64,000 nucleotides of DNA from Cornus controversa (Eukaryota > Streptophyta > Magnoliopsida > Cornales > Cornaceae), in the NCBI GenBank assembly GCA_026545225.1, contig CM048846.1, positions 38,327,501 through 38,391,500 on the forward strand, written 5' to 3'. The position numbers and the translations under genes are program-made. Under the pieces are notes generated by a model. It was given only the letters and a program-made list of their open reading frames with translations. It had not been told where the DNA came from and searched no databases. This document shows positions 46,049-58,500 of the stretch, piece by piece (the stretch's first letter is position 1; each line of letters begins with the position of its first letter).

Positions 46049-46405
46049 GTAAGTTTGCTTTCACCTCAGCTTTTGTTTGCACATTTTATTATATTCTCAT
46101 TATCGATTAATCTTAGTGTGTGTTTGATTTTGTTGTTATCTAATTACTTGTTAATACGTGGTTTTATTGATTTTTTTTCCGATGAAATTGAATTAGGTTT
46201 TTTTTTTATTTTTTTAAATGGACTAGTTGTACACTTGATGTTCAATCATATATATATATATTTGAACTTGAACTTGTCAGTGTGATAATGACTGGTTTGA
46301 ATATGTTATCTGGGTAACTTCTTTGGAATTGTTTATGATGTCGCTTCAAACTTGTGTATATTGATCAGTTAGGTATTACACACGAATTAAATTAACATCA
46401 GATAA
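46049..46405. other. Unassigned sequence before L1 tail
   Basis: T-rich sequence after the CLPTM1-like exon, possibly its intron. No TIR or other transposon end was recognised. Confidence 0.4.
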
Positions 46406-46659
46406 TTTTTTTTTTTTTTTTTTGAGAAAGCAATCAGTGGCAAAATTTTATACCACAAAAAAAGGCAAAGCCTTACAAGAGTACTTGGGGCATACCCTAA
46501 GTAATGCTACAGCTATGTGGAAGCCCCACACCCACCAAACCAACAAAAACTAGAAATACAACAAAGAATATAACATACAAATCCTATCCACACCATAACA
46601 GTGACTAAAATAAACAAAACAGTACAAAACAGGTATACTTAGCCATAATGACTGATGGC

Positions 46660-49600
46660 AACAGTATCTGTTCACATCTGTTCTAAACCAATAGCAATAC
46701 CAACATAGATTAGCATTTGGGAGATCATCACTGACTTCATCAAACTATTACCATCCCAAATATCAGCAAAAATTATACCAATCAACATGCTTCCCATTCT
46801 CCAATGCAAACAAACGCAATAGCACACCAGCCAATAGAAATTAGGCCAATCCACTAGATTAGGCCTATTAGACATTGAAATTACTGGATCAGTCATCATA
46901 AATCTGTTCAGGCAGCATCCACTCTCTAACTAGCCACTTGTTCTGCATAGAAGCTGAATTTTTTTGAAAAGAGCAGGCTCTCAGTCTAACAGTTTCACAA
47001 ATTTGTTTCTGAATAGAAACCACATCAGTATACTCATTTGACATAAGTCTCTGATTTATCTCCTGCCAAATAAAATAGACAGTTGCTGAAAAACTTAATT
47101 TGTTCAATAGAGCTATTAGAGTTCTGCCTTTTAACACCAAGTTAGCCCAGTTTGTAATAGCCTGCCACTGATTATTTCACCACTGCAGACCCCCTTTAGC
47201 TGCTACGAAGGCCCATATTCTATATGTAAAAGAACATTCAAAGAATAGATGGTCTCGGCTTTCAACATTATCTCTACAAAATACACAATTACTAACCTAT
47301 TTTCCTCATTCTATCTTTGATCGACAACCTGTTTAACATAGCTAACCATACGACAAAAGAATGTTTAGCTACATTTCCTTTAAACCAAACAAAGTCAGCC
47401 CATTGAACAACATCTTTCTTAGGCCTTAGAGATTCCCAAGCTGATTTTATGGTAAACTTTCCATTTGTTGGGATCCAAAGTAGCTGCTCTCTAACAGCAG
47501 AATTTGGAAATAAGTTCTGAGGCATACTCTCTCTGATTTCCATAAGCTCCATTGTATTTGTGCCTGGCCAATTCCATTGGTCGTTTCTAATGATAACTCT
47601 TTCAACCCATTTCATGTTAATAGGTCCTATTGATAGCCAATAATCAAACCGTAGAGAAGACTGCCCACCATTTCCAATCTTAAACTTGAACTTCTCTTTG
47701 AGCTTTAAAATCTTCCTCCAGCTCTAAGTGCAATCATTTGGTATTTTCAAACACCAGAAGTTCCTTTGCTTCATCAAATTTTGTCTAATCCACACATACC
47801 ATAGTGACTGATTTTCTGGATTAAGTAAAGTCCATATATGTTTCCCTATGGCAGCTTGATTTCAAGAAAGGATCTCCTTGATACCTAGGCCTCCTTCACT
47901 CCTAGGATAACAAACATCATCCCAGGCCACTTTAGCACCACCTGCTTGAAGAGTAGATCCTTTCCACAGAAAATTCCTTAATACAGTCACAATCTGCTTT
48001 ATAGTACTTTTGGAACGAATAAAGGTAGTTGTCCAATAGACTTGAGTGGAGAATAGAATAGAATTTATAAGCTGAAGTCTTCCAGCAAAGGACAAGCATT
48101 TGCTACTCCAACTCTTTGCTCTAGAAGTAATCTTCTCAATTAATCTAGTACAATCATCATTTTTTAGCTTTGAAGTCAATAGAGGCACCCGAAGGTATCT
48201 CATTGGCAATATCCCAAGTTTGAACTTTGTACAATCTATAACAGCTTTCTTTAAATCATTTGACAACCCAAAGCAGAACACATCACTCTTTTCAATATTA
48301 GCCATCAAACCAGAACAAGAGCTAAACCTGCCTAATGGTATCAATAAGGACAGAGACTGAATGAAGATCACCAGCTAAAAAAACCATTAAATCATCTGTA
48401 AACATCAAATGGCTAAGCTTCTACTTCTGACACTTCCAATGAAAGGCAAAATCACCCTGATTGCATCTCTGATTTAACATTCCAGATAAGATCTCCATGG
48501 ACATTACAAACAGATAAGGGGACATGGTCCCCTTGTCTCAAGCCTCTACTACCCTGGAAATAACCTTCTAAGCTCCCATTTATGTTAACAGAAAAACTGA
48601 GAGAAGTAATACATTATTCAATCCACCTTTTCATATTAGAAGGAACTTTGAAAGCTGCCAAAACTTGAGACAAGCACCACCAATCAACTGTGTTATAAGC
48701 CTTCCTCAAGTCAATTTTCATGGCTGTTCTAGCAGGTTTATTATCTCTGTGATAATTGTGCAGTAACTCTTGAGCTAAAAGAACATTATCAGATATGGAC
48801 CTTCCAGTAATAAACGCTGACTGATTACAACTGATGGATTTGGTAACCCAATCTTCAATCTATTTGCTATCACTTTAGTAATACATTTATATAGGGTGTT
48901 GCACACAGATATAGGTCTGTAATATGCAACAAAACTTGGGTTAGACACTTTAGGAATTAAAGATATAGAAGTAGAGTTCACTTCTTTTAATAACTTTCCT
49001 GAAGTGAAAAAAGATAACATAGCCTTGATCACATCTTCACCAATTATAGGCCAACTTCTCTTAAAGAACACAGCATTAAGACCATCAGGCCCTGGTGATT
49101 TATCATCTTTCAAAGAGAAGAAAGTAGTTCTAATTTCATCAGCAGTAACTTCTCTTGTCATCAACTGAATTTGCTCTTCTGTGAATGGATTGACAACATA
49201 GTGCTGGATATCAGAAAGAACATTCTAGTTTGGTCGAACAGAGAACAATGTTTTATAGTAATAAAGAATCTCATCAATTACTTGTCTCTTATCTTCCACC
49301 CTAGTACCATCAGATTTAGTAATGGATAGGATTTGATTCCTAGCTTTCCTCTGAGCAACTACTTTATAAAAGTAGCTAGTATTTTGATCTCCCAGCTTCA
49401 GCCATTGAACCCTAGATCTTTGTGTAACCAAACATTCTTCAGCGTGAAGAAGATCTTGAAACATAGCAAGTTGTTGATTAGCCATCTCCAAAGCATTCAT
49501 ATTTAAAGGTTCAGAATCCGCAATCAACTGCGTAGCATGCATCTTCCCTCTGGCTTCATCAATTCTCTTTGAGACATTATCATAATGTTTCTCATTAAGA

Positions 49601-50340
49601 AGCTTCAGCTCTTTTTTAACAAGTCTGAGTTTTTGTATAATAACAAACATGGGGGTTCCTCTGATCTTTTGATTCCAAACCTTCTGAACTATAGGCAAGA
49701 AGTCTTCATGGTCAGCTAAAAAGTTATTAAACCTGAATGTCTTACCTCTTCCTTCCACAACCTATCTATTTTGAAGTTTAAGAATTATACTAGCATGATC
49801 TGAAATGCCTAGTGGGTTAAAGATAGCCTCTGCTGCAGGATAAGTGGACAACCATTTGTCATTAACCAAAATTCTATCTAATTTTCTGAAATACTTGCCA
49901 TTACTCCAAGTGAATTTAACCCCAGAAAAAGACAAGTCCATAAGCTCAAGATCCTGAATACAGTGATCAAATTCCTACATGCCTTGGGACCATTTAACAG
50001 ACCCTCCAACTTTTTCATGTTTGAATCTAACAGAATTAAAATCTCCAACCACAATTGATACTACAATGAATTACCTGATCTGTTTGACTTCTTTCCAAAA
50101 CAGCAAGTCTAGTTGGGTCCCAACAAACCCATACCCTCCCCAAAACAGACCAATTGTAATTATGAATGACTTGCCAACCAGTAGCAATATTATTCAACAG
50201 TTTATTTAGGTTTTTAACTTTCACTTTGGTTTCAACCAAGCAGAACAATGTCATCTGCAACTTATTTATCAAACTTTTGACTTCCATCTGTTTAATTGGG
50301 TTATTTAAACCCCTAATATTCCAAGTACCAATAATCATGA
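46660..50340 (-). pseudogene. L1 ORF2: endonuclease, reverse transcriptase, zf-RVT
   Basis: From high to low coordinates: an APE-type endonuclease starting MIIGTWNIRGLNNPIKQMEV at about 50340, with LFCLVETKV and a GISDHAS-like motif near 49805. The endonuclease-RT linker follows at 49758-49225 (QWLKLGDQNTSYFYK). RT is at 49164-48775 (KSPGPDGLNAVFFKRSW, SISLIPKV, YYRPISVCN). The catalytic motif reads FTDDLMVF near 48400, so the Asp pair is kept. The thumb and post-RT region are at 48371-47862 (SSKCLSFAGRLQLINSIL, GGLGIKE). The C-terminal zinc-binding region is at 47615-46660. At least five frame breaks or stops separate these parts. Confidence 0.9.
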
Positions 50341-50365
50341 AAAAAAAAAGAGGAAACAAGAAATT

Positions 50366-51710
50366 TCAACCCTTTTTAGAGGGAGAACCAATATATGTAC
50401 CTCTCTTAGACCTTAACAGACCCAAACTGATCCCTTTTGATTTGCCTCCATCTTCCTTGCAAACTTTATTTGCCATAACTCTGCTAGTATACTCCATTTC
50501 AGTAGTCCGGTGTTGTAAAACTGATTGATCTGTGTGCAATTTCCTAGCAACAGTAGGATCATTAGTGCTTACAATTGGATCAACACCAAATTCAGTATCA
50601 CCAATCTCATTTAACACTTGAAATCTATTTGGAGACTCAATCTTCTTTTCCTGAAGTCAATTCATTTTAGGAGAGTTATTATGATGCTCAACTTCCAGAT
50701 TCTCCTAATTTAGATCAGAATGTATCACTTGTTCTACAGGAGCGGGTAAACTGCAACCATCTTGGACAAAGTTACCATTCTCAGAATAGTTAGTCTGACT
50801 TGAATTCTGACCTTTTTTACTTACCACAACCCACTCTGGTTTCATCACACCTTCATGGACTTTCCCATCATTATTCTTCCCCTGCATCACAGCATCCTTT
50901 TGGATAGCATTGTAGTTTCTCAATAAGTGACCAAACACTTTATAGTGAGTACATTTTGTAGGAGACCATTGATATTCGATTGGAACATGTTCCCCCATTG
51001 GTAATGCCAATTTGAACTCCTTAATAAGATCTGTGTCAACCCCAATCTCCACACAAATCCAAGCATAGCTCAACCTCTTTCTTCCCTCTGTCATTGCGTC
51101 TGCATATAGAGGTTTGCCAATGACACTCGCAATATAGCTCAACCCATCCTCATTCCAATATTCCAGAGGCACATTTGAAAACTTCACCCAAATCGGTATC
51201 TTATCTATAGCTTCTTTAGGAAGTGACATACCTTTTTGCCATTTTTTTCAATACAATCAAATGATCCAAAAAGTGCCATGGTCCCTTTTCTAAGATGTCG
51301 TCTCTATCCCCAGCATTCGTGAACTTGAAGAAGTAGAAACCCTTTTCAGTTCCGAAAACCTCTACCAACCCATCTTTGTCCCATAATCTGTGAGCAAACG
51401 AGTTCACTATGCTAAATGGAAAGTGTTTATCAATAAAGTAACCCACCAAATAATTTTTCCAATCCTCACCCCATTTCTCTGAAATCTGCAAAAGAGGTTG
51501 AACCACAACTCCTTGATTTTGAATAATAGGAGGAAAAAAATAAAAATTCATTCGTTTAGGAGTGGGTTGACTCGTAACCACTTTTGCCCAAGATCCACCC
51601 ATTTGTTTACCCATATCAGCATTGTTAACCACTGTCGGATGTTTACGATCAGTTACAATAAAATCAGTTATATTGCAATTGTTATCTACCCTTGACGCAT
51701 CCACGTGCAT
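50366..51710 (-). pseudogene. L1 ORF1 (gag-like, DUF4283 and decayed zinc knuckle)
   Basis: 51710-51216 carries SWAKVVTSQPTPKRMNFYFF and the DUF4283 core (FSIVNSFAHRLWDKDGLVEV, WHFLDHLIVLKKM), an RNA-binding-type domain usual in plant L1 ORF1. 51229-50705 continues in another frame (IPIWVKFSNVPLEYWNEDGL, GKPLYADAMT). It ends with KCTHYKVFGHLLRNY, where two cysteines of the expected CCHC knuckle have become tyrosine. 50617-50366 is the tail, ending just before the ORF2 start. In life it would bind L1 RNA. Confidence 0.82.
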
Positions 51711-52337
51711 AGACCTAGGAAATTACTTACTGTCATCTCAGAACAAATTTAGGCCTTAATTTGCACCGTTGGATCAGAGACGGTTTCCCCATGTGCACCC
51801 TCAAGTGCACTTACACGAGCCACTGAATCAGAATCCCCAAGCCACCGTCCACGACCGTCCTAACCTCCACAACCACCACGATGTGAGAAATTACAGCTCC
51901 TATAACTACCATAGCCACCCCGATATGTTTGCCTCCTCTTCTATTGTTACCACCACAAAATCCATTACGCCCTCCATATGCACCTCTTTAAAACCTCCAC
52001 ATTTTCCCTTACCCTGATTTATCTTTGAATCACCATGAGCATTCCAATTTTCTTCTCCCTTCTTCAAACCAGAAGTACGCAATTCCCGATTCTCTTGTTG
52101 CGTCACACTCAATGCATTCTGCAGAGTTAGTATATCGCTATAAATCTGGTTTAATTGTGACTTATTCACAGATTCAACATCATACTCCTTAGGTTGTTCC
52201 TCATCATCACTCTTACAAAAGAACTTTGACAGCCCCATTTGAACACATTCATTAGGACATTGACTGATCTCCTTCGATTTACCACCATCGGCATCATCAA
52301 CCACATCATTTCCAAGTAATATCTCCATCGACTCCAT
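51711..52337 (-). other. L1 5' region with Gly-rich and Cys-containing frame
   Basis: A minus-strand frame from 52337 to 51906 reads MESMEILLGNDVVDDADGGK, then CPNECVQMGLSKFFCKSDDE, a short helix-prone segment and GKGKCGGFKEVHMEG. Further on a Gly/Arg/Ser-rich segment (GYGSYRSCNFSHRGGCGG) appears in another frame near 51930-51850. It may be the N-terminal part of ORF1 or captured host sequence; I do not recognise the cysteine motif. No start or homologue can be confirmed. Confidence 0.3.
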
Positions 52338-52340
52338 TGA

Positions 52341-52526
52341 TAATCACCGGGAAAGCACCGAACCAGTGAGTACGAAATAGACCAGACAACCAGATGATTC
52401 TGATGAATCAGTAGGAAAGAAACCGATACCAACCAAAAACAGAAAAGAAATCATCGCAAGGATCAATAACCACCCAGATCAATCCACAAAAGCAAAATAA
52501 AAACAAACAGAAAAGATCACAACCGT
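52341..52526. other. Junction between L1 and satellite
   Basis: Unassigned sequence leading to the first recognisable satellite base (AAACAACGATAAC, 52531). It may contain the L1 promoter. Confidence 0.4.
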
Positions 52527-55500
52527 ATGAAACAACGATAACATTGATCCAATCTTCATCCAATTTTGTTTTAGTTATTCTGATTCGAAAACAACTATTC
52601 CTATAAGAAATCATGCGTGATCGCAATCCTACGGTGCTTTGTGCCATATTCGACCATTTGGTCATCCAAAAGAAACGAACATGACAACAACAATTTCAAA
52701 TTAGTTTTGTTTGAGTTGTTTTGATTCAAAAAGTCTCATTCCTAAAGAATTCATGCCACAATCAAAATCGTACATTGGTTTTTGCCAAATTCAACTTTCT
52801 AGACATCTAATAGAAATAACGAGCATGCTGATCCGATCTTTATCCTATTTTATTTGAGTCGTACTGATTCGAAAAGAACAATTTCTAGAAAAAAATCATG
52901 CATGATCACAATCGTATGGTGCTGTGTGCCAGATTCAACAGTCTGGACATCCAAAAGAAACGAGCATGGCAACAACAATTTGAAACTAGTTTCCTTTGAG
53001 TTGTTTTGATTCAAAAATTCTCATTTCTAGAGGAATCGTGCCACAACCAAAATCGTTTGTTGCTTTTTGCCAAATTCAACCGTATAGACATTTAAAGAAA
53101 CAACGAGAATATCGATCCAATCTTAATCCTATTTTGTTTGAGTCTTTGTGATTCGAATGCAAAAATTCCTAGCAAAAATCATCCATTATCACAATCGTAT
53201 GGTGCTTTGTGCCAGATTCGACCATCTGGACATCCAAAAGAAATGAGCATGGTGACAATGATTTTAAGCTAGTTTCATTTGAGTTGTTTTGATTCAAAAA
53301 GTCTCATTCCTAAAGGAATCGTGCCAGAACTAGAATCGTTTGTTGCTTTTTGCTAAATTTGACCATCTAGACGTCCAAACAAACAACAAGAATATCAATC
53401 CAATCTTCATCCCGTTTTGTTTGAGCCATTCTGATTCGAAAACAACAATTCCAATAAAAAATTGTGCATGATCACAACCGTACGATACTTTGTGCCAAAT
53501 TCGATCGTCTGGACATCAAAAAGAAATGAGCATGGCAACAAAAATTTTAGACTAGTTTCATTTGAGTTTTTTGATTCAAAAAGTCTCATTCCTTTAGGAA
53601 TCGTGCCACAACCAAAAATATTTGTTGCTTTTTCCAAATTCGACCGTCTAGACGTCCAAAGAAACAAGGAGAATATCGATCCAATCTTCATCCTGTTTTG
53701 TTCGACTTGTTCTGATTTGAAAACAATAATTCCTAACAGAAATCGGGCATGATCACAACCGTACGGTGCTTTGTGCCAGATTCAACAGTTTTGACATCCA
53801 AAAAAAACAAGCTTGCAAAAAGAATTTCAAACTAGTTTCATTTGAGTTGTTTTGATTCAAAAGTCTCATTCCTAAAGAATTCGTGCCACAATTGGAATCA
53901 TACATTGATTTTTGCTAAATTCAACAGTCTAGACATCTAATAGAAACAATGAGCATGCCAATCCAATCTTTATCCTGTTTTATTTGAGACGTTCTGATTC
54001 GAAAAGAATAATTCATAACAAAAATCATCCCTGAACACAACCGTATGGTGCTTTGTGCCAGATTTGACCGTCTGGACATCCAAAAGAAATGAGCATAACA
54101 ACAACAATTTCAAACTAGTTTCGTTAGAGTTGGTTTGATTCAAAAAGTCCCATTTATAGAGAAATCCTGCCATAATCAAAATTGTTTGTTACTTTTTGCC
54201 AAATTTGACCGTCTAGACGTCCACAAGAAATAATGAGAATATCGATTCAATCTTCATCCTCTTTTGTTTGAGTCATTTTGATTCAAAAAATAATTCTTAA
54301 CAAAAATTGTGCATGATCACAACTAAATGGGACTGTGCCAGAATTGACTGTCTGGGCATCCAAAAGATACGAGCACGACAACAATGATTTTAAACTAGTT
54401 TTGTTTGAGTTGTTTTGATTTGAAAAGTCCTATTCATAGAAAAATCGTGCCTCAATCGAAATCGTTTGTTAATTTTTGCCAAATTCGACCGTATTGACGT
54501 TCGAATGAAATAACGAGAATATCGATCCAATCTTCATCCTCTTTTGTTTGAGTCCTTTTGATTCGAAAAGCAATTCCTAGCACAAATCGTGCATGATCAC
54601 AACTATATGGGACTGTGCCAGAATCGACCGTCTGGACATCCAAAAGAAACGAGCATGGCAACAAAGATTTTAAATTAATTTTGTTTGAGTTATTTTGTTT
54701 CAAAAAGTCCTATTCCTAGAGAAATCGTGTCAGTATCAGAATCTTACGTTGCTTCTTGCCAAATTCAACCACATAGACGTCCAAAACAAACAACAACGAG
54801 TATGCTTATGCGATCTTCATCTTGTTTTGTTTGCGTCGTTTGGTTTAAAAAGAGCAATTCTTAGAAAAAATCACGCATAATCACAACCGGATGGTGCTTT
54901 GTGCCAGATTCGACCGTTTTGACATCCAAAAAAACGAGCATGCAACAACAATTTAAATCTAATTTCGTTTGACTTGTTTTGATTCAAAAAGTCTCATTCC
55001 TAGATAATTTGTGCAACAATTAGAATTGTACGTTGATTTTTGCAAAATTCAATAGTCTAGACGTCTAATAGAAACAACGAGCATGTCGATCTTATCTTTA
55101 TCTTATTTTTTTGAGTCATTCCGATTCGAAAAAAATAATTCATAGCAAAAATCGTCCAAAATCACAATCATGTGGTGCTTTGTGCCAGATTTGACTGTCT
55201 GGACAAGCAAAAGAAACGAGCATGACAACAACAATTTTAAACTAGATTTGTTTGAGTTGTTTTGATTCAAAAAGTCTCATTTATAGATAAATCGTGCCAC
55301 AATCAAAATCGTTTGTTGCTTTTTGCCAAATTCGATCCTCTAGACGTCCAAAAGAAACAACGATAATATTGATCCAATCTCCATCCAATTTTGTTTGAGT
55401 CGTTCTGATTCGAAAGCAGCAATTCTTAGAAAAAATCATGCGTGATGACAATCTTACGATGCTTTGTACCTTATTCGACCGTTTGGACTTCCAAAAGAAA

Positions 55501-58500
55501 CGAGCATGGAAACAACAATTTCAAACTAGTTTTGTTTGAGTTGTTTTGATTCAAAAAGTCTCATTCCCAGAGAATTTATGCCATAATCAGAATCGTACAT
55601 TGGTTTTTGCAAAATTCAGCTGTCTAGACATCTAATAGAAAAAAGTAAATGCCGATCTTTATCCTGTTTTATTTGAGTCATTCTGATTCGAAAAGAGAAA
55701 TTCCTATAAAAAAATCATGCATGATCACAACCATATAATGCTTTGTGTCAGATTTGATAGTCTGGACATCCAAAAGAAATGAGCATGACAACAACAATTT
55801 GAAACTAGTTTTCTTTGAGTTGTTTTGATTCGAAAATACTCATTCCTAGAGGAATCGTGCCACACCCAAAATCATTTGTTGCTTTTTGTCAAACTCGACC
55901 TTCTAAATGTTTAAAGAAACAACGGGAATATCGATCCAATCTTAATCCTGCTTTGTTTGAGTCTTTGTGATTCGAATGCAGCAAGTCCTAGGAAAAATCA
56001 TCCATTGTCACAACCGTATGGTGCTTTGTGCCAGATTCGACCATCTGGACATCCAAAAGAACCGAGCATGGCAACAATAATTTCAAACTAGTTTCGTTTG
56101 AGTTGTTTTGATTTGAAAAGTCTTATTGTTAGAGGAATCATGTCACAACCTGAATCGTTTGTTGCTTTTTGTCAAATTCGATCTTCTATAGACGTCGAAA
56201 GAAACAACGAGAATATCGATCCAATCTTCATTCAATTTTGTTTGAGTCGTTCTGATTTAAAAATAGTAATTCCTTGCAAAAATCGTGCATGATCCTAACC
56301 GAACGGTGCTTTGTGCCAGATTCGACCGTCTAGATATTCAAAAGAAAAAAGCAGGACAACAATGATTTTAAACTACTTTCGTTTGAGTTGTTTTGATTTG
56401 AAAAGTCTCATTCGTAGAGGAATCGTGCCACAACCAAAATTGTTTGTTGCTTTTTGCTAAATTCAACCGTCTAGACATCCAAACAAATCACGATAATATC
56501 CATCCAATATTCAGCCTGTTTTGTTTGAGTTTTTCTGATTCGAAAACAACAATTTCTAGCAAAAATTGTGAATGTCACAACTGTATGGTGCTTTGTGCTA
56601 GATTCGACCATTTGAACATCCTAAAGAAACGAGCATGCAACAACAATTTTAAATAAGTTTCGTTTGAGTTATTTTGTTTCAAAAAGTCTGATTCCTAGAG
56701 AATTTGCGCCACAAGTAGAATCGTACGTTGATTTTTGTCAAATTCAACATTCTAGACGTCTAATAGAAACAACGAACATGTCGATCCGATCTTTGTCTAG
56801 TTTTATTTGAGTCGTTCTGATTCGAAAAGAATAATTCATAGCAAAAATCATCTATGATCACAACCGTATTGTGCTTTGTGCCAGATTTGACCGTCTGGAC
56901 ATCCAAAAAAAATGAGCAAGAGTACAACAATTTCAAACTAGTTTCATTTGAGTTGTTTTGATTGAAAAAGTCCCATTTATAGAGAAATCGTGCCACAATC
57001 AAAATTGTTTGTTGCATTTTGCTCTATTCTACTGTCTAGACGTCCAAAAAAAACAACGAGAATATTGATCCAATCTTCATTATATTTTGTTTGAGTCGTT
57101 CTAATTCAAAAATAGTAATTCCTTACAGAAATAATGAATCATCACAATCGTATGGTGCTTTGTGCCAAATTTGATCGCCTGGACATCCAAAAGAAATGAG
57201 CATTACAACAACAATTTTAAACTAGTTTCAGTTGAGTTGTTTTGATTCGAAAAGTCTCATTCCATAAGAAATCTTGCCACAATCAAAATCGTTTGTTGCT
57301 TTTTGCAAAATTCGACCGTTTAGTCGTCCGAAAGAAACAACGAGAATATCGATTCAATCTTCATCCTGTTTTGTTTGAGTTGTTCTAATTATAAAAGAAC
57401 AAATCTTGGCAAAAATCATCCATGATCACAACCGTATGGTGCTTTGTGCCGAATTCGATCGTTTGGGCATCCAAAAGAAACGAGCACAACATCAATAATT
57501 TCAAACTAGGTTCGTTTGAGTTGTTTTGATTCGAAAAATGTCATTCCTAGAGGAATCGTGTCACAACTAGAATCGTTTGTTACTTTTTGTCAAATTTGAC
57601 CGTTTAGTCGGCCAAAGAAAGAACAAGAATATTGATCAAATCTTCATCTTATTTTGTTTGAGTAGTTTTGACTTGAAAGTAGCAATTCTTAGCAGCAATC
57701 GTGAATGATCACAACCGTATGGTGCTTTGTGCCAAATTCGACTGTCTAGACAGCTAAAAGAAATGAGCATGGCAACAATAATTTTAAACTAGTTTCATTT
57801 GAGTTGTTTTAATTCAAAAATTCACATTCCTAGAGAATTCGTGCCACAATTAGAATCGTACGTTGAGTTTTGCTAAATTCAACAATCTAGACATCTAATA
57901 GAAACAACGAGCATGCCGATCCGATCTTTATCCTGTTTTATTTGAGATGTTCTGATTCAAAAAGAACAATTCTTAGCAAAAATCATCCCTGATCACAACC
58001 GTATGATGCTTTGTGCCAGATTTGACCGTCTGGACATCCAAAAGAAACAAGCATGACAACAACAATATTAAACTAGTTCCGTTAGAATTGTTTTGATTCA
58101 AAAATTCCCATTTATAGAGAAATCGTGCCACAATCAAAATTATTTATTTCTTTTTACTAAATTCGACCGTCTAGCCGTCCAAAAGAAATAACGAGAATAT
58201 TGATTCAATCTCCATCCTCTTTTGTTTGAGTCGTTTTAATTCAAAAAATAATTCTTAGTAGAAATCATGCATGATCACAACTATATGGGACTGTGCCAGA
58301 ATCAACCATCTGGACATCCAAAAAAACGAGCACAACAAGAATGATTTTAAACTAATTTCGTTTGAGTTGTTTTGATTCGAAAAGTTGTATTCATAAAAAA
58401 ATCGTGCCACAATCAAAATCGTTTGTTACTTTTTGTCAAATTTGACCGTCTTAACGTTCGAATGAAACAACGAGAATATCGATCCAATCTTTATCCTCTT

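Larger units (their letters stand above)
46406..52340 (-). mobile_element. Near full-length L1-type LINE, inactive
   Basis: An oligo-T run at 46406-46423 is the poly(A) tail on the minus strand, followed by a 3' UTR, ORF2 (endonuclease, RT, zinc-binding C-terminus), ORF1 (DUF4283-like and zinc knuckle) and a G-rich 5' region. At about 6 kb it is close to full length for a plant L1. Many stops and frameshifts split both ORFs. The 5' end is not sharply defined and lies close to the satellite start at 52527. Target duplications were not identified. Confidence 0.88.
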
